Assembly (NCBI RefSeq): GCF_014873705.1
Contig: NZ_JADBDS010000001.1
Coordinates: forward strand, 992,001-1,056,000
Direction of reading: 5' to 3'
DNA from: Mycobacterium sp. OAS707
GTDB taxonomy: Bacteria; Actinomycetota; Actinomycetes; Mycobacteriales; Mycobacteriaceae
Length of the DNA stretch: 64,000 nt
Translations under genes and position numbers: made by a program
Notes under the pieces: model-generated
Databases searched by the model: none
What the model saw: the letters and a program-made list of their open reading frames with translations, nothing else
Told to the model about the DNA's origin: nothing
Shown here: positions 46,088 through 53,822 of the stretch, piece after piece
How the letters are laid out: every line of letters begins with the position of its first letter
Numbering within the stretch: position 1 is the stretch's first letter

Positions 46088-46135
46088 ACACTACACCTGG
46101 TGTCCGACATTGCGAAGGGATACAAGATGTTCTGA
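46088..46135 (-). promoter_or_regulatory. Paired NrdR-like boxes upstream of nrdHIE
   Basis: Box 1 ACACTACACCTGGTGT (46088-46103) agrees with the NrdR consensus ACACWATATMTWGTGT at most outer positions. Box 2 (46120-46135), ATACAAGATGTTCTGA, carries ACAAGATGT, also seen in reverse as ACATCTTGT before nrdF2. The boxes start 32 bp apart, exactly as at nrdF2. Box 1 overlaps a candidate -10 for nrdH. NrdR repression of both loci is expected from knowledge of bacterial RNR control. Confidence 0.7.
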
Positions 46136-46317
46136 ATAACATTTTTGAAATTCCCTGGTCGTAAGCATTCCGGCGTCAACACGCCCGGCGTGTCGCACAT
46201 CACACTGCGGTTGTGTCGCGCCTGAGGTCTGGTCTACCACCGGGCACCGACACGTGACCCGACGCGAACCGTCACGGTGACGTAACAGCAAACCGACCGA
46301 AGGGGCCACGGCAAGTA

Positions 46318-46347
46318 GTGTACGTTTGTACATGTACATACGTACAC
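46318..46347. promoter_or_regulatory. 30-bp palindromic operator of the SMR pump
   Basis: GTGTACGTTTGTACA and TGTACATACGTACAC are 15-bp inverted arms with a single mismatch, contiguous and without spacer. It ends 11 bp before the pump's GTG start. Large, AT/GTAC-rich palindromes of this length are typical of two TetR dimers. The TetR gene downstream is the natural ligand. Confidence 0.8.
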
Positions 46348-46358
46348 TAGGGAGAATC

Positions 46359-46682
46359 GTGGCTTACTTGTTATTGGGCGTCGCGATCGTGGCCGAAGTG
46401 CTCGCGACCAGCCTGCTGAAGTCGACCGACGGCTTCACTCGGCTGTGGCCGACGGTGGCGTGCCTGGCGGGGTATGCGGTCGCCTTCGCATTGATGGCGA
46501 TGGCGATCGCCCGCGGCATGCAGATCGACGTGGCATATGCGCTGTGGTCGGCGCTGGGCACGACCGCGATCGTCGTGATCGCGGTCGTATTTCTCGGCTC
46601 CCCGATGTCGCTGGGCAAGGTCGTCGGCATAGCGCTGGTGATCGGCGGCGTGGTCACGCTGAACATGGCAGGCGCCCATTGA
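46359..46682 (+). CDS. mmr: Small multidrug resistance (SMR) efflux pump
   Basis: A 107-residue, four-helix SMR transporter that exports cationic drugs in exchange for protons. AYLLLGVAIVAEVLATSLLK has the essential Glu at residue 13. YALWSALGTTAIVVIAV and GIALVIGGVVTLNMA are SMR helices 3 and 4. Length and order match M. tuberculosis Mmr (Rv3065). The GTG start at 46359 follows AGGGAGA. The M. tuberculosis gene lies a few genes further along with its TetR gene Rv3066 in the same arrangement. Its stop overlaps the TetR start by four bases. Confidence 0.92.
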   Translation: MAYLLLGVAIVAEVLATSLLKSTDGFTRLWPTVACLAGYAVAFALMAMAIARGMQIDVAYALWSALGTTAIVVIAVVFLGSPMSLGKVVGIALVIGGVVTLNMAGAH

Positions 46683-47233
46683 CCGCGCCGCCGCGGCGCA
46701 GGCCGCGTGATCCCGTCGGCCGTCGACAGCTCATCGTCGAAGCCGCGACCCGCGTCATCGCAGAAGCCGGGCTGGCCGGGCTGACGCATCGTCGGGTCGC
46801 CGAGGTCGCCGGCGTGCCGGTCGGCTCCACGACCTACTACTTCAGGGATCTCGACGAACTGCGCGAGGCCGCCCTCGCCGACGCGGCTCGCGGTTCTATC
46901 GAGGGTCTCGACGAATGGGCAGAACAACTGCGTGCCACTGCCGACCTACCCGGCACGCTCGCCCGACTCACGGCCGACTACCTGACCGACCACGACCGCT
47001 ACCGCGCCTGCAATGAGCTGTACACAGCGGCCAGCCATCGGCCCGAACTGCGGCCGCACGCCCGCTTGTGGCTGGACGGTTTGATCGCGATCCTCGAGCC
47101 GAAGACAGGTCACAACGCCGCGCAGGCCGCGGCGATCTTCATCGACGGCGCCCTGTTGCACGCGCTGATCACCGGTGAGCCACTGAGCACCGATGTCTTG
47201 ACCGACGCCCTGGGCAGGCTGCTGGCGAGCTGA
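46679..47233 (+). CDS. TetR-family repressor of the SMR pump
   Basis: A 184-residue TetR repressor. The DNA-binding domain runs about residues 15-60: RQLIVEAATRVIAEAGLAGL, then HRRVAEVAGVPVGSTTYYF. The ligand domain with LPGTLARLTADYLTDH follows. TTG at 46679 overlaps the pump stop (TTGA), so repressor and pump are coupled; this is the same gene order as mmr/Rv3066. A 30-bp palindrome upstream of the pump is the operator. Cationic dyes and drugs are ligands of the Rv3066 protein, and are likely here. Confidence 0.88.
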   Translation: MTAPPRRRPRDPVGRRQLIVEAATRVIAEAGLAGLTHRRVAEVAGVPVGSTTYYFRDLDELREAALADAARGSIEGLDEWAEQLRATADLPGTLARLTADYLTDHDRYRACNELYTAASHRPELRPHARLWLDGLIAILEPKTGHNAAQAAAIFIDGALLHALITGEPLSTDVLTDALGRLLAS

Positions 47234-47245
47234 AGCTGTTCGCGC

Positions 47246-47788
47246 TCAGGCGATCTCGGCGGCGAGCTTGCCGACGATGTCGCGCAGGTTCGCGGCCACC
47301 TCGGCATTTTCGCTTGGGTGCTTACCGTCGAATACCGGCGTCGGCACCGACAGCTTGAGATCCTCGACCACCCGAACTCCGGCGATACCAAAGGACTTGC
47401 GCGTCTCGTCGTGCGCCCACACGCCGCCGTACTGGCCGTGTGAGGCACCCACGACAGCGACGGGCTTGCCCTTGAGCGCGCCGTTGCCGAACGGTCGCGA
47501 CAGCCAGTCGATCGCGTTCTTCAACACGCCCGGGATAGTCCCGTTGTATTCGGGGGTGACGACGAGCGCGGCGTCGGCGTCGGCCGCAGCGGCACGCAGC
47601 GCCTGCACCGGCTCCGCGGGCTGCTCGGTGTCGACGTCCTCGTTGTAGAACGGCAGCTCGCCAAGCCGGTCGAACAGCTCCAGGCGCACGCCGTCGGGCG
47701 CGGACTCGATCGCGAGCTCAGCCAGCTGACGGTTGATCGATCCGGCGCGCAGGCTTCCCAACAGCACCAAAACCTTGGTGTCGGACAT
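47246..47788 (-). CDS. NAD(P)H-dependent FMN reductase
   Basis: A 180-residue flavodoxin-fold reductase. KVLVLLGSLRAGSINRQLAE is the FMN phosphate loop (GSLRxxSxNR), TPEYNGTIPGVLKNAIDWLSR the second family motif, and GASHGQYGGVWAH a third. Corresponds to Rv3054c; homologues reduce quinones, chromate or azo dyes. ATG 47788 (MSDTKV) is preferred over 47824. Divergent from a TetR gene with a 6-2-6 palindrome between them, which suggests shared repression. Confidence 0.9.
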   Translation of the reverse strand: MSDTKVLVLLGSLRAGSINRQLAELAIESAPDGVRLELFDRLGELPFYNEDVDTEQPAEPVQALRAAAADADAALVVTPEYNGTIPGVLKNAIDWLSRPFGNGALKGKPVAVVGASHGQYGGVWAHDETRKSFGIAGVRVVEDLKLSVPTPVFDGKHPSENAEVAANLRDIVGKLAAEIA

Positions 47789-47832
47789 CTCTCGTTCCCT
47801 TCGGTCTTTGCAAGATCCTCGCACGCCCCAAC

Positions 47833-47846
47833 CGGACCGTGGTCCG
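47833..47846. promoter_or_regulatory. Palindrome CGGACC-GT-GGTCCG between the reductase and TetR genes
   Basis: A perfect 6-2-6 inverted repeat about 30 bp before the TetR ATG and 45 bp before the reductase start. It is the likely operator of the TetR protein encoded at 47876. The arrangement suits control of both divergent genes. Confidence 0.6.
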
Positions 47847-47875
47847 ATTTATTCCGCCTGAACTAAACTGCTGAT

Positions 47876-48484
47876 ATGACCGCTACTCCCCCGCTGCGTG
47901 AGTTGCCGGTCACGGATCAACCGCCGCAGGAACGCGGCGACGCCGCCCGCAACCGAACGCTACTGCTCGACGCTGCGCGGCGCCTGATTGCCGAGCGTGG
48001 CCCCGATGCGGTCACCACCGACGACATCGCCGCGGCCGCGGGCGTCGGCAAGGGCACGCTGTTCCGGCGGTTCGGCAGCCGGGCCGGCTTGATGATCGTG
48101 CTGCTCGACGAGGACGAGAAGGCCGAACAGCAGGCGTTGATGTTCGGCCCGCCGCCGCTTGGCCCCGGTGCGCCGCCGCTGGACCGGCTGCTCGCATACG
48201 GCGCCGATCGGCTCGAGTTCGTCGATGCCCACCACGCGCTGCTGTCCGACGCCAACCGAGATCCGCAGATGCGGTTCATCGCCCCGGTGATGTTTCACCA
48301 CAGGCACATCCGGGTGCTGCTGGAGGCCGCCGGCACGACCGGCGACCTGGATGCGCAGGCGTTCGCGTTGCTCGGCCTGCTCGACCCTGACTATGTCCAG
48401 TTCCAGATGATCGAGCGCGGCCAGACCCTCGAGCAGCTCGGCGCGGCGTGGGAAAGCGTGGCGCGCAAGCTCTGCGGCCGATGA
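47876..48484 (+). CDS. TetR-family transcriptional regulator (Rv3055-like)
   Basis: A 202-residue TetR repressor. The N-terminal NRTLLLDAARRLIAERGPDAV and TTDDIAAAAGVGKGTLFRRF are the helix-turn-helix; the ligand domain is rich in leucine. By position it matches Rv3055. Its TGA overlaps the next ATG (ATGA) so dinB2 is cotranslated, which would put the polymerase under the control of this regulator. The operator is likely 47833-47846. The ligand is unknown; the divergent flavin reductase suggests a redox-active or quinone-like inducer. Confidence 0.9.
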   Translation: MTATPPLRELPVTDQPPQERGDAARNRTLLLDAARRLIAERGPDAVTTDDIAAAAGVGKGTLFRRFGSRAGLMIVLLDEDEKAEQQALMFGPPPLGPGAPPLDRLLAYGADRLEFVDAHHALLSDANRDPQMRFIAPVMFHHRHIRVLLEAAGTTGDLDAQAFALLGLLDPDYVQFQMIERGQTLEQLGAAWESVARKLCGR

Positions 48485-49530
48485 ATCAGCGGTGGATCCT
48501 GCACGTCGACCTCGATCAGTTTCAGGCCGCCGTCGAGGTGCGCCGCAGGCCCGAACTTGCCGGTCTGCCGATCGTTGTGGGCGGCAACGGCGATCCGAAC
48601 GAGCCGCGCAAGGTCGTCACATGCGCGTCGTACCCCGCACGCACGTTCGGAGTGCACGCAGGCATGCCGCTGCGCACCGCTGCCCGCAAGTGCCCGGACG
48701 CGACGTTTCTACCGCTCGACACCGCGACCTACGACGAAGCGTCTGAAGAGGTGATGACGCTGCTGCGCGACCTCGGCCACCCCGTCGAGGTGTGGGGTTG
48801 GGACGAGGCCTATGTCGGCGCCGACCTGGAAGAGTCTGACAACCCCGTCGCGCTGGCCGAGCAGATCCGTGAGGTGATCGGGCAGACGCAGTTGTCGTGT
48901 TCGGTCGGCATCAGCGACAACAAGCAGCGCGCCAAGGTCGCGACGGGATTCGGTAAGCCTGCAGGCATCTATCAGCTGACCGATGAGAATTGGATGGCGG
49001 TGATGGGTGATCGCGAGGTCGATGCGTTGTGGGGTGTCGGCCCGAAGACCGCGAAAAAGCTTGCCGGAATGGGCATTACGACGGTGGCCGATCTGGCTGC
49101 GACCGATGCGACGGTGCTCACGTCGACATTCGGCCCGACGACCGGGCTGTGGATTTTGCTGCTGGCCAAAGGCGGCGGCGACACCACCGTCAGCGCCGAA
49201 CCATGGGTGCCGCGCTCGCGCAGCCACGTCATCACCTTCGCCACCGATTTGACCGATCGAGGCGAAATGGACTCCGCTGTAAGAGATCTCGCGCAGCAGA
49301 CACTCGACGAGATCGTCGCTCAGGGTCGAATCGTCACCAGGGTGGCGGTCACCGTCCGCACCAACACGTTCTATACCCGGACCAAGATTCGCAAGCTTGC
49401 CGCCCCGACCGTCGATGCCGAACCCATCAAACAGACCGCGCTGGACCTTCTCGCCCAGTTCGAACTCGACCGCCCCGTCCGGCTGCTCGGCGTCCGACTG
49501 GAACTCAACCCTCCGGACGGCGGGTACTGA
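48481..49530 (+). CDS. dinB2: DNA polymerase IV, DinB2 type
   Basis: A 349-residue Y-family polymerase. The palm metal-binding residues are in HVDLDQF (Asp10, Asp12) and WGWDEAY (Asp/Glu); VTCASYPARTFGVHAGMPL is the finger domain and NKQRAKVATGFGKPAG the conserved thumb-linked loop. The little finger follows to FYTRTKIRKLAAPT. The residue after DLDQF, where most DinB enzymes have Phe or Tyr (steric gate), is Gln15. DinB2 of other mycobacteria has Leu there and incorporates ribonucleotides. No clear beta-clamp motif at the C-terminus (LRLELNPPDGGY-like). Corresponds to Rv3056. Confidence 0.92.
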   Translation: MNQRWILHVDLDQFQAAVEVRRRPELAGLPIVVGGNGDPNEPRKVVTCASYPARTFGVHAGMPLRTAARKCPDATFLPLDTATYDEASEEVMTLLRDLGHPVEVWGWDEAYVGADLEESDNPVALAEQIREVIGQTQLSCSVGISDNKQRAKVATGFGKPAGIYQLTDENWMAVMGDREVDALWGVGPKTAKKLAGMGITTVADLAATDATVLTSTFGPTTGLWILLLAKGGGDTTVSAEPWVPRSRSHVITFATDLTDRGEMDSAVRDLAQQTLDEIVAQGRIVTRVAVTVRTNTFYTRTKIRKLAAPTVDAEPIKQTALDLLAQFELDRPVRLLGVRLELNPPDGGY

Positions 49531-49535
49531 GCCAG

Positions 49536-50720
49536 ATGCTGCAGACGGTCGCCATCCGCGGATACCGCTCGCTGCGGGAAATCGTGCTGCCCCTTGCGCG
49601 GCTCACGGTCGTCACTGGCGCGAACGGCACCGGAAAGTCATCGCTGTATCGCGCGCTGCGACTGCTCGCCGACTGCGGCCGCGGCGAGGTGATCGGCTCG
49701 CTGGCCCGCGAGGGCGGCCTGGAGTCGGTGCTGTGGGCCGGACCGGAACACCTGTCGGGCGCGCGTCGTACCGGAAAGGTCGAGGGCACAAGGCGCACCG
49801 GGCCGGTTTCGCTCGAACTCGGGTTCGCCTCCGACGATTTCGGCTACCTGGTCGACCTCGGGCTGCCGCAGATGGCGGGCCACAATTCGTTGTTCGCACG
49901 CGATCCGGAGATCAAGCGCGAGGCGGTTTTCGTCGGCCACGTGATGCGGACCAGTTCGACGCTGGTGCGCCGCACCCGTGAATTCGCCGAGGCCAGCGCG
50001 GAATCCGGGCGGGGCTTCGACGAGATGACGCGATCGCTGCCCACCTACCGCAGTGTCCTCGCCGAATACGCCCACCCGGGTGCGCATCCGGAGCTGGCCG
50101 CCGTTCGGCATCGGCTGCGCAGCTGGCGGTTCTACGACGGCTTCCGGGTGGACGCGACAGCACCGTCGCGACTGCCCCACGTCGGCACTCGCACACCGGT
50201 GCTTTCCGACGACGGCGCCGACCTCGCCGCCGCAGTGCAGACGATCATCGAGGCCGGATTCGAGGACCTGCAGCGTGCTGTCGCCGACGCCTTCGACGGT
50301 GCGACGGTGTCGGTGGCCGTCCGTGACGGCCTTTTCGATCTGCAGCTGCAACAGCGCGGCATGCTGCGCCCGCTGCGCGCGGCCGAGTTGTCTGACGGCA
50401 CACTGCGTTTCCTGCTGTGGGCAGCCGCGCTGACGTCTCCTCGACCGCCCTCTCTCATGGTGCTCAACGAGCCGGAAACGTCACTGCATCCCGACCTGGT
50501 ACGTCCGTTGGCGTCGCTGATCCAGGCGGCGGCCAGTCAGACGCAGGTCGTCGTCGTCACGCACTCGAGGGCGATGCTGGAGTTTCTGGACACCGTGCCG
50601 GTGAGCGACGCCGACGAGGGCAGCGCAGTGGAGGTCGAGTTGTACAAGGAACTCGGCGAGACCCGCATCAAGGGCTTGGGCATGCTGACCGCGCCCCCAT
50701 GGGACTGGGGTAAGCGCTAG
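49536..50720 (+). CDS. AAA/RecF-like ATPase (SMC-type P-loop protein)
   Basis: A 394-residue ATPase. Walker A is VTGANGTGKSSL at about residues 26-37; the RYRSL-like opening AIRGYRSLREIVLPL is typical of RecF/AAA_21. The ABC-type signature is LSDGTLRFLLWA and Walker B LMVLNEPETSLHPD, followed by the switch His in VVTHSRAML. No nuclease (TOPRIM) domain follows, so it is the COG4637-like ATPase alone. It begins 5 bp after dinB2 on the same strand and is not in M. tuberculosis at this place as I recall. A link to DNA repair or defence is inferred. Confidence 0.85.
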   Translation: MLQTVAIRGYRSLREIVLPLARLTVVTGANGTGKSSLYRALRLLADCGRGEVIGSLAREGGLESVLWAGPEHLSGARRTGKVEGTRRTGPVSLELGFASDDFGYLVDLGLPQMAGHNSLFARDPEIKREAVFVGHVMRTSSTLVRRTREFAEASAESGRGFDEMTRSLPTYRSVLAEYAHPGAHPELAAVRHRLRSWRFYDGFRVDATAPSRLPHVGTRTPVLSDDGADLAAAVQTIIEAGFEDLQRAVADAFDGATVSVAVRDGLFDLQLQQRGMLRPLRAAELSDGTLRFLLWAAALTSPRPPSLMVLNEPETSLHPDLVRPLASLIQAAASQTQVVVVTHSRAMLEFLDTVPVSDADEGSAVEVELYKELGETRIKGLGMLTAPPWDWGKR

Positions 50721-51574
50721 ACGCGAGACGACGGCCGAAGTGCACGACTGAACAGAACGTTGACTTGCCGCATCGCCACGCTATACGGCCACCACGCAAC
50801 ACGTTTGAACGCATACAGCGCCCTGATGTCCGGCGACGTGTAGATCAGGAACCGGTTCTTCGACACACCGCGCAGAATCTTGTCCGCGACGTGCTCGGGC
50901 GAGACCGCATGCCCGCTGAAGCGGTCGGTCCACCGCTTCACATTGGGATCCTCGCGATCCACTCCGGCGATCTGAACTGTCTGTACCAGAGGCGTTTTCA
51001 CCGCACCTGGCACCACCACCGAAACCCCGATGCGGTAGCGGGCCAAGTCGAAGCGCAGTACCTCCGAAACTCCGCGCAGCCCATACTTGCTCGCGCTGTA
51101 GGCGGCGTGCCAGGGCAGCGCGACCAAGCCGGCGGCCGATGACACGTTGACCAGATGCCCACCGCGACGGGCGGCCAGCATCGGCGGAATGAAGGTCTCG
51201 ATGACGTGGATCGGGCCCATCAGATTGATGTCGACCATCGAGCGCCAATGTTGGTGCGTGAGCTGGTCGACCGTCCCCCACGCCGATACGCCCGCAATGT
51301 TCATCACCACATCCATCGGCGCATGGTTGGCGTGGATGTGGTCGGCGAACGCGGCCACCTCGTCGTAGTCGGAGATGTCGAGCACGCGGTGCTCTGGCAC
51401 CTGGGCGCCGAGCGCACGTGCGTCGGCGACGGTTTTCTCAAGGCCCTCGGCATCACGGTCGGTCAGGTACAGCTCGGCGCCTTCGGCCGCCAGCTTCAGC
51501 GCGGTGGCGCGGCCGATTCCGCTCGCGGCACCGGTGAGAAAACAACGCTTTGCCGCAAAGCTCCGCTGTGCCAT
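50717..51574 (-). CDS. Short-chain dehydrogenase/reductase
   Basis: A 285-residue SDR. CFLTGAASGIGRATALKLA holds the TGxxxGIG cofactor motif, DVVMNIAGVSAWG the NAG strand, and YSASK the catalytic tyrosine-lysine, preceded by VNVSSAAG. Corresponds to Rv3057c. Cytosolic, probably NADP-dependent, with a hydroxy- or keto-lipid substrate. It converges with the AAA gene, overlapping its stop by 4 bp, and lies next to a TetR gene on the same strand (11-bp gap) that probably regulates it together with cyp136. A start at 51595 is possible but MAQRSF fits the family. Confidence 0.9.
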   Translation of the reverse strand: MAQRSFAAKRCFLTGAASGIGRATALKLAAEGAELYLTDRDAEGLEKTVADARALGAQVPEHRVLDISDYDEVAAFADHIHANHAPMDVVMNIAGVSAWGTVDQLTHQHWRSMVDINLMGPIHVIETFIPPMLAARRGGHLVNVSSAAGLVALPWHAAYSASKYGLRGVSEVLRFDLARYRIGVSVVVPGAVKTPLVQTVQIAGVDREDPNVKRWTDRFSGHAVSPEHVADKILRGVSKNRFLIYTSPDIRALYAFKRVAWWPYSVAMRQVNVLFSRALRPSSRV

Positions 51575-51584
51575 GGCGGTGAGA

Positions 51585-52205
51585 CTACCGGTCACCCCAA
51601 AACGCGCTCAGCCATAATCGCTCGACGATGTCGATGGCGCGCGCAGGGTCCTCGCCGCGGCCAACGAACGCACTGTCCTCGGTCAACGTGAACGACGTCA
51701 CCGCAGCCAGCGTGCGCACCAGCGCGGGCAGATCATCCGAGATCGGGCGCGCGTCGGAGTCCTGCTCGAGGAGCGTGATCAATTTGTCGATGATGCCGTC
51801 GTAGAAGTCGTCCATCATTTCGCTGATCTGGGCATCGGTATTTCGCGCCACCGAGCACGCCTTCAGCACCGGATCGTCGTTGTTGTATACCGCAGCCGCG
51901 CTGCCGACCATCCGCTTCGCGAACGCTTCAGGCGTCTCGCCGGGCTCACGCGGCGCGAAGTGATGCGTCAGCTCGTCGAGCAGCTCGCTGGCATCGGCAA
52001 GGATCACCGCCAGCACCGCGTATTTGGAGTCGAAGTAAAAGTAGAAGCCGGACCTGGCGACGCCGGCCCGCTCGCTGATCGTGCTGACCGACAGATCGGC
52101 GAACGATCCCTCTTGAAGGAGCTCGCGTACCGCGTTGACGATGGCCTCGCGCTGCCGGTCCCCGCGGCTGCGGCGAACCTGCTGTGGAGCGGGCTGGGCG
52201 GTCAT
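51585..52205 (-). CDS. TetR-family transcriptional regulator (Rv3058c-like)
   Basis: A 206-residue TetR repressor. The DNA-binding region is QREAIVNAVRELLQEG, then LSVSTISERAGVARSGFYFYF. The C-terminal domain includes FTLTEDSAFVGRG. ATG 52205 is chosen over the earlier in-frame 52268, because the perfect dyad at 52244-52261 would then overlap the coding region. Divergent from cyp136, and 11 bp upstream of the SDR gene, so it probably represses both. Corresponds to Rv3058c. The ligand might be the P450 substrate or a sterol/lipid. Confidence 0.9.
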   Translation of the reverse strand: MTAQPAPQQVRRSRGDRQREAIVNAVRELLQEGSFADLSVSTISERAGVARSGFYFYFDSKYAVLAVILADASELLDELTHHFAPREPGETPEAFAKRMVGSAAAVYNNDDPVLKACSVARNTDAQISEMMDDFYDGIIDKLITLLEQDSDARPISDDLPALVRTLAAVTSFTLTEDSAFVGRGEDPARAIDIVERLWLSAFWGDR

Positions 52206-52243
52206 CGCCCTAGACCTTTGCATCCACGCCGCGCCGAAACAAA

Positions 52244-52261
52244 ACTTGACATGCGTCAAGT
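52244..52261. promoter_or_regulatory. Operator dyad ACTTGAC-ATGC-GTCAAGT
   Basis: A perfect 7-4-7 inverted repeat midway between the TetR start (52205) and the cyp136 start (52324). TTGAC also looks like a -35 core, so a repressor here would block polymerase. It is the likely site of the Rv3058c-like TetR. Confidence 0.7.
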
Positions 52262-52323
52262 CTGCCATCCAGGATGAGGATCAGGAGTGACAACGGCCAC
52301 AGTCTTTTGCCCAGGGAGAATTC

Positions 52324-53805
52324 ATGGCGACCATCAGCACCAAGGATTACCTGCTTGACCAGGCCAAGCGTCGGTTGAAGCCGACCCCGGTGACCATCCC
52401 CGGCATGGGTCTGGCCGAGAAGCGGCTCCGCAGGCACGAGTGGAAACAGTTCGCGCTGGCCCAGCCACCCGCGGGCAGCGGTCTCAAGCCGGCGATGGGT
52501 GACTCGGGGCTGCCGATCATCGGCCACATGATCGAGTTCTTCCGCCTCGGGCCGGAGTTCGCCGTCGAGGTCTATCGCAAGTACGGCCCGATCCACTACC
52601 AGTACTCGCCCGCCCTGGCTTCGGTGATGGCGCTGGGCCCCGACGCCACGCAGGCCGTCTTCTCCAACCGCAACAAGGAGTTCTCGCAGCGGGCCTGGGA
52701 CCCGGTCATCGGGCCGTTCTTCGAGCGCGGCCTGATGCTGCTCGACTTCGACGAGCACATGTTCCACCGGCGGATCATGCAGGAGGCGTTCACCCGCTCG
52801 CGCCTGGCCGGCTACGTCGAGCACATCGACTCGGTGGCCAGCAAGGTGGTTGGCAACGACTGGGTCGCCAACGACGCCCGGTTCCTGTTCCATCCCGCCG
52901 CCAAGGAGCTCACGCTCGACATCGCCTCGGTGGTGTTCATGGGCCATGAAGCAGGCACCGATCACGACCTCGTCACCACGATCAACCACGCGTTCACCAC
53001 CACCACCCGCGCCGGCAACGCGATCATCCGCAAACCGGTCAAACCGCTGACCTGGTGGCGCGGCATCGAGGCACGCAAGACGCTGGAGAACTACTTCTCT
53101 GCTCGTGTCGCCGAGACGCGCGGTCACGAGCGCACCGACATGCTCAGCGTGCTGTGCCAGGCCGAAGACGAGGACGGCCAGCGATTCACCGACGACGACA
53201 TCGTGGCGCACATGATCTTCGTGATGATGGCGGCCCATGACACCTCGACGTCGACGATGACGACGATGGCCTACCACTTGGCGGCCAACCCCGAATGGCA
53301 GGAGCGCTGCCGTGACGAGTCGGCTCGCATCGGCGACGGCCCGCTGGACATCGAGGCGCTCGACAAGCTGGAAACCTACGACCTGGTGATCAACGAGGCC
53401 CTGCGGATGGTCACGCCGCTGCCGATGAATTTCCGGCGCGCAGTCCGCGACATCGACCTGCTCGGTTACTTCATTCCGGCCGGCACCGATGTGGTGACGT
53501 GGCCGTCGCTCAACCATCGGCTGCCCGAACTGTGGACGAACCCGGACAAATTCGACCCCGAACGCTTTGCCGAGCCGCGCTCAGAGCACAAGAAGCACCG
53601 TTACGCGTTCGCCCCCTTCGGCGGCGGAGCGCACAAGTGCATCGGCATGGTCTTCGGTCAGTTGGAGATCAAAACCGTCATGCACCGGTTGCTGCGGAAG
53701 TATCGACTCGAGTTGCCCCACCCGGGGTACAAGCCGCGCTACGACTACGGCGGCATGCCGGTGCCACTCGACGGCATGCCAATTGTGCTGCGCCCCTTGC
53801 GATAA
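52324..53805 (+). CDS. cyp136: Cytochrome P450, CYP136 family
   Basis: A 493-residue P450. The I-helix oxygen-binding sequence is MMAAHDTSTSTM, the K-helix EALRM, and the haem-binding loop FAPFGGGAHKCIG with the thiolate ligand Cys439. No signal peptide; soluble, with a hydrophobic N-terminal. Corresponds to Rv3059 (CYP136A1), of uncertain substrate, possibly sterols or isoprenoid. GGGAGA lies six bases upstream of ATG 52324. Divergent from a TetR/SDR pair across a perfect operator dyad, so the SDR may act on the hydroxylated product. Confidence 0.94.
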   Translation: MATISTKDYLLDQAKRRLKPTPVTIPGMGLAEKRLRRHEWKQFALAQPPAGSGLKPAMGDSGLPIIGHMIEFFRLGPEFAVEVYRKYGPIHYQYSPALASVMALGPDATQAVFSNRNKEFSQRAWDPVIGPFFERGLMLLDFDEHMFHRRIMQEAFTRSRLAGYVEHIDSVASKVVGNDWVANDARFLFHPAAKELTLDIASVVFMGHEAGTDHDLVTTINHAFTTTTRAGNAIIRKPVKPLTWWRGIEARKTLENYFSARVAETRGHERTDMLSVLCQAEDEDGQRFTDDDIVAHMIFVMMAAHDTSTSTMTTMAYHLAANPEWQERCRDESARIGDGPLDIEALDKLETYDLVINEALRMVTPLPMNFRRAVRDIDLLGYFIPAGTDVVTWPSLNHRLPELWTNPDKFDPERFAEPRSEHKKHRYAFAPFGGGAHKCIGMVFGQLEIKTVMHRLLRKYRLELPHPGYKPRYDYGGMPVPLDGMPIVLRPLR

Positions 53806-53822
53806 CGCTTTCTCGGCGGAAA

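Larger units (their letters stand above)
45865..46358. other. Long intergenic region between nrdH and the SMR pump gene
   Basis: A 494-bp divergent region. From the nrdH side it holds a leader of about 220 bases with the TCGCTGAA-G-TTCAGCGA dyad (45939-45955), then the NrdR-box pair (46088-46135) with a candidate promoter (-35 TTCGCA, 17-bp spacer, -10 TAGTGT on the minus strand). On the pump side it holds the 30-bp TetR operator (46318-46347). No gene, tRNA or recognised riboswitch was found; specifically no cobalamin B12 box. Confidence 0.6.

Noticed and set aside
45865..46358. Possible cobalamin or other riboswitch in the long leader of nrdH.
   Set aside because: No B12 box or known aptamer core was found; the structure is explained better by NrdR boxes and a simple dyad.
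46679..46682. A longer start for the TetR gene within the SMR pump gene.
   Set aside because: The frame is open upstream to 46445 but would overlap the pump; the TTG at the overlap matches the family N-terminus.
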